Shown one piece after another: positions 18,187 to 27,566 of a stretch of DNA of 64,000 nt. How positions within the stretch are numbered: position 1 is the first letter of the stretch; the number at the start of each line of letters is the position of its first letter. The translations under genes and the position numbers were made by a program. The notes under the pieces were generated by a model, which was not told the DNA's origin, made no database searches, and was given only the letters and a program-made list of their open reading frames with translations. Source of the stretch: Dyadobacter jejuensis (GTDB lineage: Bacteria > Bacteroidota > Bacteroidia > Cytophagales > Spirosomataceae); NCBI RefSeq assembly GCF_003149085.1, contig NZ_QGDT01000012.1, positions 97,483 through 161,482 on the forward strand, read 5' to 3'.

Positions 18187-19045
18187 GAGATTGCAATTTT
18201 AGGCGTTTGGAGGGCTTGAGCAAGGAAAGAGCGAAGGAAGTGCCAAAGGACACCTGGTCGAAGTTGAGCAGGGCACCTTGTATCGTCCAGCGATCCCATA
18301 GCTTCACGTATGCTCCCATATTGATATGCTGGGAATCGAACTCGGCCATCAGGCCACCAACAGACTTATAATGTAAAATAGCTCCCCCAAAAGGCCCTTG
18401 TAGATAATGATTTTTGTATCGGTCTTCACTCTTTTTTTGCCAGGCAAAATTGGACAGGATACTGGAGTTTTTTAAGTTGCTTTCGTCTCTCCACAAATAG
18501 TACGGGCTGCCATATCCGGCGCTCACTTCCAGTTTGAGGTCCTTTTGAATGGTCCAGTTTTTGGTGGCCACCAGGGCATGGGTGAGCATGGCGCCGTCGA
18601 TGGTAAAGGGGGTGGTGAGCACCAAGGCCAAAGAGGGGCGCTTGGGCTTCTCCTTCAGAATAAGATAACGTAGGTCGAGCTGTCGGTCGCCCAGTGCCTC
18701 CCGTACCTGATGGGTATCGGTACTCCTTAACTGTAAAAAGTTGACGTTGACTTCGAATCTTTTAAGAAAGGTGACGTTGGCAAACAGGATTTGCTCGGGA
18801 TTAGTACCTCGACGCCGTAAGCCATAGCGTATGGGGTTATAGTTGTAGCCAAAGCTAAATTGCCCATCTTCGACGGCCACGGCATTAGGGGTAAAGATGA
18901 GTCCGGGCTTGCCCGATAGGTTGACTTGGGCCTGAACAGCCCCCATGCAAAACAACAAAAGGAAGGACAGCACCAGGCCGCCCTTCCTCTTAAAAATAGT
19001 CCTATTTTGCTTAATTTCCACCTCCTTGGTTGTGGCAGCTTTCAA
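18173..19045 (-). CDS. YjbH-like exopolysaccharide outer-membrane protein, N-terminal-type half
   Basis: A 290-residue protein with a long N-terminus before a signal peptide (GLVLSFLLLFCMGAVQAQ). The mature start, NLSGKPGLIFTPNAVAVEDG, followed by FGYNYNPI and later FLKRFEVNVNFLQLRSTD, matches the opening of YjbH domains (a G-x-x-G-L-I-x-T-P-x-A pattern). Strand-rich sequence continues to the end. It overlaps both neighbours: 35 bp with the upstream Ala-rich lipoprotein gene and 14 bp with the downstream YjbH-like gene. The ATG at 19045 gives an unusually long signal n-region, so a later start is possible. Confidence 0.65.
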   Translation of the reverse strand: MKAATTKEVEIKQNRTIFKRKGGLVLSFLLLFCMGAVQAQVNLSGKPGLIFTPNAVAVEDGQFSFGYNYNPIRYGLRRRGTNPEQILFANVTFLKRFEVNVNFLQLRSTDTHQVREALGDRQLDLRYLILKEKPKRPSLALVLTTPFTIDGAMLTHALVATKNWTIQKDLKLEVSAGYGSPYYLWRDESNLKNSSILSNFAWQKKSEDRYKNHYLQGPFGGAILHYKSVGGLMAEFDSQHINMGAYVKLWDRWTIQGALLNFDQVSFGTSFALSLLKPSKRLKLQSHERE

Positions 19046-20042
19046 TTAATTTGACTTTAGAAGCCTCTGCTTTGGCTAGGGCCGCAGCATAATTGGCATT
19101 GGCAGTGGCCAAGTCTTTATCTCTGGCAGCAGCGGCATTGGTGGTAGCAGCTGTAGTTTTTGCCGTACATGCTTTAATATCGGCGGCTTGTAGCTCATTT
19201 AAAGAGCTTAGATAGCCCAATAATTGAATCTTGCTAAGCGCTGCAAGTAATGCATAATTTGCTCCCAAAGCCTCTTTTGCAGCGTCGAGGGTGGTGATAG
19301 CCGAAGTGGAAAGCGCTTCTGCCTGGGTACGCAAGGCAGCATATTTGGCGGGTATAGCCGCCTGACAAGCCGTTTCTGCAGCGGCCAAAGGAGCAATGTT
19401 TGCGGCATAAGCAGCGGCAATTTTAGCGGCTTCGCTCGCTTTGGTAGCATCCAACTTCGTTTTTACGGTGGCATAGGTGGCATTTGCCGCAGTAATACAA
19501 GCGTCTTCTACCAAGACTCCATTAACGGCCTCAACTCCTTCGATAATAGCCGTACGGGTCCCCGATATGGCAGTTCCTCCAACGGTTGGAAGGGTAAGAG
19601 TCGGCAAATAAGCCTTTAGGGTTGGGTCGGCAGCTACCTTATCCATTACGGCCTTTAGGTTGGCAGGCAAGGCTCCACCAGCCGAAACGGCAGCGATCAC
19701 CTCAGGAGTAACAGAATTTAGCGTGTTTACCTCTTCTGTGCTCAGTGCTCCGGATACCTCGGCAGCGGCCGATGTAGCGGCTGCAGGAATGTTGGTCGGG
19801 GTAATGGCACTTATGGCGGTGGCCGTTTCGGTAGTTTTGGCCGAAACAGCAATGGAAGATTCGGTAGAAGTCACCGCTTCAGGGGTGCTTACGGCTACCT
19901 CTTCCACTTCAATGCCGTTAATTTCATCTACCAACTCGGTATCGGGCTCGGTAGGGAACGGTTCGTCCTTCTTCTTACAGTTGTACATCACTCCGGTGAT
20001 GAGCAACGAAAGGGTTAAGATCTTGAGTGTACGTTTTTTCAT
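19011..20042 (-). CDS. Alanine-rich lipoprotein of unknown function, coupled to YjbH-like genes
   Basis: A 343-residue protein with a lipoprotein signal (LLITGVMYNC, Cys22) followed by KKKDEPFPTEPDTE. Residues about 50-130 are rich in Ala, Thr, Ser and Val. Residues about 180-330 are an Ala-dominated helical region with repeats of the type AANATYATVKTKLDA and AAAARDKDLATANANYAAA, suggesting a long periplasmic helical or coiled structure. Four Cys residues occur in the mature chain after the lipid Cys (DACITAAN, ETACQAAI, IKACTAKT, IESCHNQ), possibly forming disulfides. No family is recognised. The 35-bp overlap with the first YjbH-like gene suggests a shared assembly. It might be a periplasmic spacer or chaperone for export; that is inference. 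Confidence 0.75.
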   Translation of the reverse strand: MKKRTLKILTLSLLITGVMYNCKKKDEPFPTEPDTELVDEINGIEVEEVAVSTPEAVTSTESSIAVSAKTTETATAISAITPTNIPAAATSAAAEVSGALSTEEVNTLNSVTPEVIAAVSAGGALPANLKAVMDKVAADPTLKAYLPTLTLPTVGGTAISGTRTAIIEGVEAVNGVLVEDACITAANATYATVKTKLDATKASEAAKIAAAYAANIAPLAAAETACQAAIPAKYAALRTQAEALSTSAITTLDAAKEALGANYALLAALSKIQLLGYLSSLNELQAADIKACTAKTTAATTNAAAARDKDLATANANYAAALAKAEASKVKLIESCHNQGGGN

Positions 20043-20174
20043 TTTGATCGATTGATTAATAAATAAGTAATGGTACGAATTGTGCTGTTAATTAAAAGAG
20101 GTGAGAAGGGGCCTATCGCACCTGCAGCCACAACAGGTACAAATTTCTTAGGTACGAATACCACCATCACGGGT

Positions 20175-21542
20175 TTATTGTCCCCGGCCTAAAACCATCA
20201 CCTGAACGGTTTTAAAGATCAATTTGATGTCGTCTAATAGGCTATATGATTTCAGATATTGAACATCGTATCTGAGACGTTCTACGTTTTTAGCCACGGT
20301 ATCGGCATATCCTACGTTGATCTGTCCGATAGAGGTAATTCCGGGCTTTACGGTCAACAACCTCTGGAAGTCGTGTGGCTCGGCTTCCATGAGCATATCC
20401 ACATCATATTTGTATAGGGGCCGAGGTCCTACAACGGACATATCGCCTTTGAGTACATTGAAAAATTGTGGAAGTTCGTCGAGTCGGGTCTTGCGCAAGA
20501 TCTTGCCCACCGGTGTGATGCGCGGATCGTCGTCACCTTGGGAATGTTGTAGGCCCATTTTGTCGGCATCTACATACATGCTTCTGAATTTGTAGATCTC
20601 GAAAATCTCCCCCCAACGGCCTGAGCGCTTTTGACGGAAAAATATAGGTCCTGGTGAGGAAAGTTTAACCACCAACATTAATAATAAGAACAAGGGAGCA
20701 CCCAGGATCATGACTACACCCGAAAAGGCCAGGTCAAATACCCTTTTGATACTCTGCTCCTGTACATTGGAGAAGGGCTTGGTATTGACCTGAATGACGG
20801 GGTACAGGTCGTGGTACTCGATATTGGCCATTTTGTCTACAAAACCCCGGAAGTCCGGAACGAGCCTGATTTGAGTACGATGCCGCTCTCCCAAGCGGAT
20901 CAGGTCGCTTACCTGGTCGTCGGTCAGGTCGGACATGCAGCAGTATACATAATCTAATTTTTGCTCCTTAATCATCTGCTCGATGCGGGCTATCTGTTCC
21001 CCATCGTTGCTAAAAGGAAAGGCCCCATAAAAGCGGTATCCCAGCTCCCTATTTTTATTATAAAAGCCACGGATCATAGACGAAAGTTCTCCATTGCCTA
21101 TGATAATGTAGCGGTTGTAGTTGTAGCCGGCCTGGCGGTAAAGCTTAAGACCACTCACCGTAAAGGCACGGGCTATGGCCGCTACCAATATAAATAGGCC
21201 ATAGGTAAGAGATACCTGGGAACGGGAATAGAGCTCTCCTACCTGGGCCAAATACATAAAGGCCATGAGTAAGCCAGCATGCACGACAGCCGTTTTGAGT
21301 AGGCTGGTGATCTGAATATTAAAATGATAGGATAAGCGGGTAAAATGGTAGGTCTTGGCCCAGTTGCTGCAAAGAATCCATAGCAGGTTGGCTACCAATA
21401 ACATATTGACATAAGGATCCCCGATTAAATGCGGTAATGTTTCAAAACGGAGGGCGTAGGCGAGAAAAAAGGATACATTCAATAGGACAAGATCCGTCCA
21501 GAGATGCACCTTCGGCAGAAGGCCAGTGAGTCGATTTTTCAT
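20175..21542 (-). CDS. Undecaprenyl-phosphate sugar phosphotransferase (WcaJ-type initiating transferase)
   Basis: A 455-residue membrane protein. Four hydrophobic spans occupy about 15-130, then a CoA-binding-like Rossmann domain (YIIIGNGELSSMIRGFY near 147-163), a fifth membrane region (about 270-290), and the catalytic bacterial sugar transferase domain. That domain has the family motifs FRQKRSGRWGEIFEIYKFRS, DDDPRITPVGKILRKTRLDE and LPQFFNVLKGDMSVVGPRP. It transfers a hexose-1-phosphate (glucose in WcaJ) to undecaprenyl phosphate, the first step of repeat-unit assembly. The recurrent TAACGTTGAGTAAA motif lies 13 bases upstream of the start. Confidence 0.92.
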   Translation of the reverse strand: MKNRLTGLLPKVHLWTDLVLLNVSFFLAYALRFETLPHLIGDPYVNMLLVANLLWILCSNWAKTYHFTRLSYHFNIQITSLLKTAVVHAGLLMAFMYLAQVGELYSRSQVSLTYGLFILVAAIARAFTVSGLKLYRQAGYNYNRYIIIGNGELSSMIRGFYNKNRELGYRFYGAFPFSNDGEQIARIEQMIKEQKLDYVYCCMSDLTDDQVSDLIRLGERHRTQIRLVPDFRGFVDKMANIEYHDLYPVIQVNTKPFSNVQEQSIKRVFDLAFSGVVMILGAPLFLLLMLVVKLSSPGPIFFRQKRSGRWGEIFEIYKFRSMYVDADKMGLQHSQGDDDPRITPVGKILRKTRLDELPQFFNVLKGDMSVVGPRPLYKYDVDMLMEAEPHDFQRLLTVKPGITSIGQINVGYADTVAKNVERLRYDVQYLKSYSLLDDIKLIFKTVQVMVLGRGQ

Positions 21543-21554
21543 GATGTTTTAGTA

Positions 21555-21568
21555 TAACGTTGAGTAAA
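21555..21568. promoter_or_regulatory. Copy of the recurrent TAACGTTGAGTAAA motif (upstream of the WcaJ-like gene)
   Basis: Exact copy ending 12 bases before the start codon at 21542 (minus strand). At this distance it lies near the expected ribosome-binding region or transcript start. The remaining gap to 21842 is AT-rich with no gene or clear hairpin. Confidence 0.45.
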
Positions 21569-21842
21569 TTATTCCTTACAACCAGTTATGCTGGCTGGCA
21601 TGCTGAACTTTAGGTATTTTTAGTATTCTTGATAGAGTCGTTATAGTGTAAATTCTATTTCTAAGAATAGATTATTAGAAATCAATCTACAAAACATTTG
21701 AAACTACGTACGAATATACCAAATAAACAATAGAAATAAAGGTGCATTTTTACAATAAAATCCAATTCATAGAGAAATTGCAAATGTATCTCTAAATTGT
21801 ACTATATCTAGTCCCATGAATTTATTAAACGGTAAAGAGACG

Positions 21843-23081
21843 TTAGTTTTTCTGATGAAGTATATGTTGAATACTTATTTCGAACGAAGACAAAATGGCT
21901 TCCTTGGTCAGGTTGTGTAGCACATAATTCCGGGCATTGGCTTGAATGACAGTCAAATCCTGTTGGCTGGCTTGGCGAATGGTGGCGGCCAGGGCAGGGG
22001 CCGATTCTGGAGGGCAGATTAATCCTACCTGATGGTTCTGTATCAAGTCGTATAAGCTAGTTCCAGCGTCTGCCGTTACGATCGCGCAGCCGCCAGCCGA
22101 TAGTATGGTGGTGAGCTTAGAGGGCATAACCAGGTCAGCTGCCGATTTTTTTTGTAAAACCAGGTGTACATTGGCTATCCCCAGCATTTTGGGAAGTAGT
22201 TCGTAGGGCTGCAAAGGTTTGAAAATTATATTTTGGAGGTTGGATTGGGCCACCAAGGCTTCTAATTTAGCTTTGGCTCCACCCGACCCTACGATTACAA
22301 ATTTTAGGTGGGGAAGGTCCTTAGTCAATTCCGCTACCTCTATAATGACTTCTAGTCCCTGTTTCTCGCCCAAATTACCCGAATAAAGCACCACAAAGTC
22401 TTGAAGGCCTAATCCCCACGCCTGTCTTAGGGAATCGGTTATGGGAACGGGTGTAATGGTGTTTTGGTCGACCCAGTTAGGGAACATCAAAATATTGTTT
22501 TCGGAAACCCCTTTGCCAAGAATTTTTCTTTTCATTCCCTCGCTAATGGTCGATACCTTACTGCTATTTTTGAGTAAGAAACGTTCAAAGCCGAACATGC
22601 TATTCAGGAAGAAGTTATTTTTGATCATACCCAATTCTTTGGCGGCATCCACCTGAAGGTCTTGAATATGGGCGATCAATTTACCCCCTTTTATAAACTT
22701 ATAAATTAAGGGCAATATGGCAATATGGAAGGGGGGCGCTACGCAAAAAACAAGATCGTATTTTTTGGTGAATATGGATTTTAACCAGAAGGTGGAGGTG
22801 CGTGCCAAAAATGAAAATTCATGTAGAATTCTTTTTATAGAGCTTACCTCTTGGGGAACATAAATGGGATAGCGGTGAATCTGCACGTTGCCCCGTCGTT
22901 CTATAAAGGAACCGCGCCCTCGATATTCGGGGTGCACCTCCCATTCGGGGTAATAAGGCATGGTAGTGACCACGGTTACGTCATGGCCTTGCTCTCCAAG
23001 CCAGGCACCCATTTCTCCGGTGTATTTTCCAATACCGGTAAGTTCGGGTGCATAATTGATGCCGTAGATTAAAATGCGCAT
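21843..23081 (-). CDS. WcaI-type glycosyltransferase (GT4 family)
   Basis: A 412-residue GT-B glycosyltransferase. The N-terminus RILIYGINYAPELTGIGKYT has the nucleotide-sugar enzyme loop typical of the WcaI group, followed by MPYYPEW. The C-terminal half has the GT4 donor-binding motif as LVMPSKLTTILSAGGCAIV near 329-347. It should act in the cytoplasm at the inner-membrane face, adding a sugar to the lipid-linked repeat unit. In colanic-acid loci WcaI acts early, which fits its position next to the WcaJ-like gene. Donor and linkage cannot be read from the sequence. Confidence 0.88.
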   Translation of the reverse strand: MRILIYGINYAPELTGIGKYTGEMGAWLGEQGHDVTVVTTMPYYPEWEVHPEYRGRGSFIERRGNVQIHRYPIYVPQEVSSIKRILHEFSFLARTSTFWLKSIFTKKYDLVFCVAPPFHIAILPLIYKFIKGGKLIAHIQDLQVDAAKELGMIKNNFFLNSMFGFERFLLKNSSKVSTISEGMKRKILGKGVSENNILMFPNWVDQNTITPVPITDSLRQAWGLGLQDFVVLYSGNLGEKQGLEVIIEVAELTKDLPHLKFVIVGSGGAKAKLEALVAQSNLQNIIFKPLQPYELLPKMLGIANVHLVLQKKSAADLVMPSKLTTILSAGGCAIVTADAGTSLYDLIQNHQVGLICPPESAPALAATIRQASQQDLTVIQANARNYVLHNLTKEAILSSFEISIQHILHQKN

Positions 23082-23102
23082 GATGGGTTGGTTGTTTAAC
23101 GT

Positions 23103-23546
23103 TTAGAGGGTTTTCTTTTTTAGTACCAATTGCTGTATAGCCAAAGCGGGGAGCATCCCCAGCAGGGTTCCCGCCATGCCCCAGCCAATGTCGCCCCAGT
23201 CAAAATGTCGTCGAGGAAGTAATAATTGTCCCACCTCCGCCATGCTGACCAAAAACAATAAGGATACCAGGACGAGCATAGCTCTTGTCCATATCGATTT
23301 ATTGGAGAACAGAGGCAAAAAAGGCCCTATAAATCCTAAAAATACGAAGGGTACGGCCGTTCTTAGATTCTTATTTTTATTGGTCCATTCCCCCAGCCAA
23401 TGTGGAAATATGGGTAGTAACCCTATATCGGGATTGGGGAGCCAGCTGAAGATCAGAACGAAAATCATTAACATAAGTCCCACAATTCCTATTAAGTATC
23501 TTTGGATTAATTTGAAAAGATTTATATTTCTTGGCTTTTTATCCAT
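23103..23546 (-). CDS. VanZ-like membrane protein
   Basis: A 147-residue protein with four hydrophobic segments (about 16-35, 62-82, 87-105, 122-140). The last two carry a VanZ pattern: E-V-G-Q (AEVGQLLLPRRHFDWGDIGW), with the acidic and polar residues in the usual order. VanZ-like proteins are often found in polysaccharide loci; their biochemical role is unsettled. Its start overlaps the end of the epimerase gene by 25 bp, so it is co-translated with the repeat-unit genes. Confidence 0.75.
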   Translation of the reverse strand: MDKKPRNINLFKLIQRYLIGIVGLMLMIFVLIFSWLPNPDIGLLPIFPHWLGEWTNKNKNLRTAVPFVFLGFIGPFLPLFSNKSIWTRAMLVLVSLLFLVSMAEVGQLLLPRRHFDWGDIGWGMAGTLLGMLPALAIQQLVLKKKTL

Positions 23547-24484
23547 TCTATCGTTTTCTTGTTACCAACTTCTCGAGAAATGGGTAGGTTTGGAGCTAAC
23601 CTCTGAATTTGAGATAAATCGAAGACATTATCCGTTGTCATATTTTGTAACCGAAAGCTTGTCATTGGGAAAGTGACGCCAATTATTTTTAGAGCATCTC
23701 CAAAGTAGCCAGCTAATTTAAAGATGAAAAAAGGTATATTTGGTATTTTTATATTCTCGATTGCTGCTATTTCATTGGCCCACTCTTCAATTTTATAAGG
23801 TTCATAATCACCTAAATAAAATACCTTAGAATGCACTTCCTGTGCTGATTTATCCAATAATGATTCTATTTGATAAATCGTATTTTCTATATAACCATAA
23901 GTTTTTTTGCAGGCCTTAGAACCCATGTGAAAATAACTTTTACTAAGTACAATATTAAAAAATTGATTATACGGTTCGCCAAAGTACGGGCCCCAAATGG
24001 AGGTTGGACGTATTATACTCCAAATATAATTTGGGTTTCGTTTTTTTATTAACTTCTCTGTAATTACCTTACTTCTCCCATATATTGTATGTGGTAAATA
24101 GTCATCATAGTCGCGTGGAGTATACCCCGGCTGGCATACGTACATGGAGGAGGTGAATATAACCTGTTTCAAATTTTTACACTTCTCCAGGCAGTTAAGA
24201 AGGGTAGTAACACCATCTGTGTTTACTTGATATTCCTCAAGTGATTTTCCATTTAAATCGGTTCTAGCAGCGAGATGAATTACATATTCTGGATTGTATT
24301 CTATTATCGTTTTATGCATGGAATCATTATCACATAAATCTAGTTCTATCCATAAATCTTGTTGTTCTTTTAACTTGGGTGGTTTATAATCTAAATTTAT
24401 AACTTGATGCCCTTGAGATAGCAAACTTTTCATAAGGTGAGTGCCTATAAATCCTGAACCACCTGTTAATAAGTATCTTTTCAT
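23522..24484 (-). CDS. NAD-dependent epimerase/dehydratase of the polysaccharide locus
   Basis: A 320-residue extended SDR enzyme. The nucleotide-binding TGGSGFIGTHL lies at 7-17, and the catalytic YGRSK near 138-142, with a Ser/Thr-rich stretch before it (FTSSMYVCQPGY). Substrate-binding residues do not match GalE or RmlB closely enough to name a substrate. It probably modifies a nucleotide sugar for the variable part of the repeat unit. It overlaps the acetyltransferase gene by 4 bp and the VanZ-like gene by 25 bp. It marks one edge of the AT-rich central cassette. Confidence 0.82.
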   Translation of the reverse strand: MKRYLLTGGSGFIGTHLMKSLLSQGHQVINLDYKPPKLKEQQDLWIELDLCDNDSMHKTIIEYNPEYVIHLAARTDLNGKSLEEYQVNTDGVTTLLNCLEKCKNLKQVIFTSSMYVCQPGYTPRDYDDYLPHTIYGRSKVITEKLIKKRNPNYIWSIIRPTSIWGPYFGEPYNQFFNIVLSKSYFHMGSKACKKTYGYIENTIYQIESLLDKSAQEVHSKVFYLGDYEPYKIEEWANEIAAIENIKIPNIPFFIFKLAGYFGDALKIIGVTFPMTSFRLQNMTTDNVFDLSQIQRLAPNLPISREVGNKKTIEWIKSQEI

Positions 24485-25029
24485 ATTCTATTTTTTATGG
24501 GTTTAGCTGGAGTACCTACACAGATTTTGCCACTAGGCAATGAATGAAGTACCGAGCTCCTTGCTGCTACAATTGTGCCTTTGCCTATAACAACACCTGG
24601 AGCGATGTAAACATCATTGGTTAACCAACATTCGTCTTCAATTATTACCGGTTTCGCAAATATGTCGAAGGTAACTTTGTCATATTCATGTCCACCGGTG
24701 TTTAAATATACTTTATGAGCTAATGCCACATGATTTCCTAACTGGATTTTCCCTAAGCTATAAAAAACATTATCCTCACCTATCCAGCAATAATCACCAA
24801 TAGAAATATTCCATGGATAAGTAAACTTTGCCGACGAACGGATTAAGACTCCTTTTCCAATATGTGCTCCAAATAGCCTTAGCAAGAATCTGCGCCAGGG
24901 ATAAAGAAACTGAGGTGACCAAGCAAACAAAGTCGACTGAATAATCCACCAAAGTTGAACAACTATTGCCGATCGGCCTCTGAAGTGAATTGGTACTTTA
25001 AAATTTTCTAAATCTTGATATTGTTTCAT
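24481..25029 (-). CDS. WcaF-type colanic-acid-like O-acetyltransferase
   Basis: A 182-residue left-handed beta-helix (hexapeptide repeat) acetyltransferase. Repeats of the I-G-x-x-x-x type run from about 75 to 170 (IGKGVLIRSSAKFTYPWNIS, IGDYCWIGEDN, APGVVIGKGTIVAARSSVL). The catalytic-type His is in LNTGGHEYDK near 110-119, and the ending (CVGTPAKPIKNRI) is typical of this family. It should acetylate a sugar of the repeat unit using acetyl-CoA. Stop and start codons overlap the next genes (a one-base overlap upstream, 4 bp downstream), so it belongs to one operon with them. Confidence 0.88.
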   Translation of the reverse strand: MKQYQDLENFKVPIHFRGRSAIVVQLWWIIQSTLFAWSPQFLYPWRRFLLRLFGAHIGKGVLIRSSAKFTYPWNISIGDYCWIGEDNVFYSLGKIQLGNHVALAHKVYLNTGGHEYDKVTFDIFAKPVIIEDECWLTNDVYIAPGVVIGKGTIVAARSSVLHSLPSGKICVGTPAKPIKNRI

Positions 25030-26198
25030 TAATATTGGCGAATACTATTTAAAAATGATTTGGCTGCACTTTCTATAGAGTAGTTGTTTTTAAATAAATT
25101 GTTAGCATTCTCCTGCATTTCCAACTTATTATTTTGATTTTTATCACACCAACTTTTTAAACTGTCATATATTCCACTTTCTGTATCGTCAGTTATTATT
25201 CCAGCGGAATGGTTAATAATCTCTTTTTGAATATTAACCTTATTAGTTGTTAAAACAGCCTTGCCGCATGCCATGGCTTCGGCTAAAACAATGCCAAAAT
25301 TTTCTTGATGACTAGGTAAAATGAAAACCTCACATCCATATAGTACTGACCACTTTTGGTCCCCCGTAAGCATACCTGTAAATATAATTTCTGGAATATT
25401 ATTAGCAAGTTCTACCATTTTAGTGCCGTATGGGCTCTCTAAGCCAGGCCCCGCTATAATTAGTTTAGGAATATTATGGTAATGCTCTTTTAGTTTAATA
25501 TAGGCCCTTATTAGGAGTTCGACCCCTTTTTTTATATCGATCCTACTCATGAATAAAATATACGGATCATTGCTTATGTTAAACTTAGTTAGGCAATCCT
25601 TCATTTTGGTGTCGAATAATGGAGGTGGTTGGATGCCATACCCTACATTCAATTCTTTTTTCGGTTTGTAACCGGAAAATGTTGTTCTGGCAAGAAGTAA
25701 TTCTTCGTTTGTTGTAAATAGTACACCATCTGCATTATTTATGACATGTTTTTCAATCAAGTGCCAATAGAGTGTATTTCGAATTGCTTTAAGTTTGCGA
25801 TTTGAAGCTTTTTGAAACCATGGATCGAGCATTCCATGAGGCATTACGAATACCTTTACAGTGGATGTTTTAGCTCTTTTTAATTGATTGGAGACAATTT
25901 TATTAACTAAATAACTATGATAGTTCCAGAGACCGTGAATTATAATCACATCATATTTATTAAAATTATACTCGAACCATCTAGCAAAATTAGAATTAAA
26001 CTTCCAAGAAGTTTGATATGCACCTAATGCATATATTTTAAAGTTGTCTTCCTTAATGAAGGAACTAGATGGCTCATCAAAGCAAACAACCTCGTTGGTG
26101 ACGTTCAGTTTCTCTAATTCAGGTATTGAATTTCGAACACCTTGACACGGACCTCCTTGTAGTGGATCCATACTTGGAATAACTCGAAGTATTTTCAT
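25029..26198 (-). CDS. GT4 glycosyltransferase
   Basis: A 389-residue GT-B enzyme. It opens with ILRVIPSMDPLQGGPCQGV. The C-terminal half has FMSRIDIKKGVELLIRAY and the GT4 E-x7-E signature as LPSHQENFGIVLAEAMACGK near 286-305. It overlaps both neighbouring genes by a single base each, a tight operon arrangement. It adds one sugar to the lipid-linked repeat unit; donor unknown. Base composition is visibly more AT-rich than in ugd or gmd. Confidence 0.88.
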   Translation of the reverse strand: MKILRVIPSMDPLQGGPCQGVRNSIPELEKLNVTNEVVCFDEPSSSFIKEDNFKIYALGAYQTSWKFNSNFARWFEYNFNKYDVIIIHGLWNYHSYLVNKIVSNQLKRAKTSTVKVFVMPHGMLDPWFQKASNRKLKAIRNTLYWHLIEKHVINNADGVLFTTNEELLLARTTFSGYKPKKELNVGYGIQPPPLFDTKMKDCLTKFNISNDPYILFMSRIDIKKGVELLIRAYIKLKEHYHNIPKLIIAGPGLESPYGTKMVELANNIPEIIFTGMLTGDQKWSVLYGCEVFILPSHQENFGIVLAEAMACGKAVLTTNKVNIQKEIINHSAGIITDDTESGIYDSLKSWCDKNQNNKLEMQENANNLFKNNYSIESAAKSFLNSIRQY

Positions 26199-27367
26199 TA
26201 TTGTATACTTTCAATTGATTGATATATTTGGCTAATCTGATCCAGAGCATGATTGCTGCTAAAGCGTTTGATATTTTGAAATCCTTTCAACTTAGTTTCT
26301 GATTTTTGATCATAATCTAAGTTTAGCACTTGGTCCAAAATTAATGCGGATTCAACCAACCAAGTTTCTAGTTTGTGATTTTCTGTTGGTCTTTTGTTTA
26401 TATAGATAGCTGCTTCACCACCTACCTCATTCATAGGTGCTTCATTGGTAGTTATCACTATTGTACCACAAGCCATGGCCTCAGCAATTGGCCATCCAAA
26501 TCCCTCTGCTATTGAGGGGAACAAAAAGACATTGGCTCCTTGATAAAATTTTTTGACAATGTCATCGGGTTTATTAATTAAGAACTCTATTTCCATCTTA
26601 TACCCTGACTCTTCATAAGATTTCAATATCCTTTTGTTAGGCGCAGCGCCAACCATTATTAAAGGAAGTCTCAATTCATTATTAATTTTGCGCCATTGAT
26701 CATAAATTTCGATTACTCCAATTCGATTTTTATACCACTGATTTCCGCCTACGTGTAAAATATATCCTTTTGAAATATCTAATTTGGTGTGATTCGTTAA
26801 CTCCGCAATTATCTCCTGCTTTGGTGCAGGTAGAAAGGTTTGAGTTAACCCGTTATATACAACCTTGGTGATTTGAGGTTGTATTAGTAATGTTTTTAGT
26901 AAATCGGACTCTGTCTTCCTAGAAACGGATATAAAGTTGTTACTGTGACGATACCCGTCTCGAATAAATGTTTGGTAGATTTTACCGGATTTGGAAGTAG
27001 GATTTTCTTTTATCATGCCAAATGCACTTTGTTGAGCTAAAAAATCATGGCAATGAACTACATTAGGATAATTTTTAACATATTTCACCCATGGACCTAA
27101 TGCCTGATCAGAGAAAACAAATAGACACTTTTGGGTCTGCATTAATAATCTTAATTTTATTAAGATTGGGAAAAATATATATTGATCAATATACCCCATC
27201 CACTTCTTAGTAAAAGCATTTCCTGGTAATTTATAAAAGAATGGGAATGGTTTCCAAACTGTAACATCGTGCCCTCTTTCTCTCATTCCATCAGATAGCC
27301 ATTTAGTATACTTAGGCATGCTTTGGGAGGGCAAAAAATTTGGATGTGAGAATATGATGATTTTCAT
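26198..27367 (-). CDS. GT4 glycosyltransferase
   Basis: A 389-residue GT-B enzyme. The C-terminal half carries ILHVGGNQWYKNRIGVIEIY and the donor-binding signature FLFPSIAEGFGWPIAEAMAC near 273-292. The same length as the next gene appears to be coincidence, as the sequences differ. It should act on the growing repeat unit in the cytoplasm. A 199-bp AT-rich gap separates it from the polymerase gene upstream, so a promoter could lie there, but none is clear. Confidence 0.87.
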   Translation of the reverse strand: MKIIIFSHPNFLPSQSMPKYTKWLSDGMRERGHDVTVWKPFPFFYKLPGNAFTKKWMGYIDQYIFFPILIKLRLLMQTQKCLFVFSDQALGPWVKYVKNYPNVVHCHDFLAQQSAFGMIKENPTSKSGKIYQTFIRDGYRHSNNFISVSRKTESDLLKTLLIQPQITKVVYNGLTQTFLPAPKQEIIAELTNHTKLDISKGYILHVGGNQWYKNRIGVIEIYDQWRKINNELRLPLIMVGAAPNKRILKSYEESGYKMEIEFLINKPDDIVKKFYQGANVFLFPSIAEGFGWPIAEAMACGTIVITTNEAPMNEVGGEAAIYINKRPTENHKLETWLVESALILDQVLNLDYDQKSETKLKGFQNIKRFSSNHALDQISQIYQSIESIQ

Positions 27368-27566
27368 GAGAATTTTAAAGTCTTTGTTGTTTTAGGCATT
27401 GACCTATGGCCTTTTAATTAAGAAGAGCTTACCCAATTTGTTACTTCTGCAAAAAAGTTTTCTATGTTGTTAAATGTATTTTTCAGTGGCTTTTTCTCTA
27501 AATATCATTTCTGAATACATGGAAGTTGAGTCCTTTCGTCTAACCCTAAATACAAATACAGATGTA

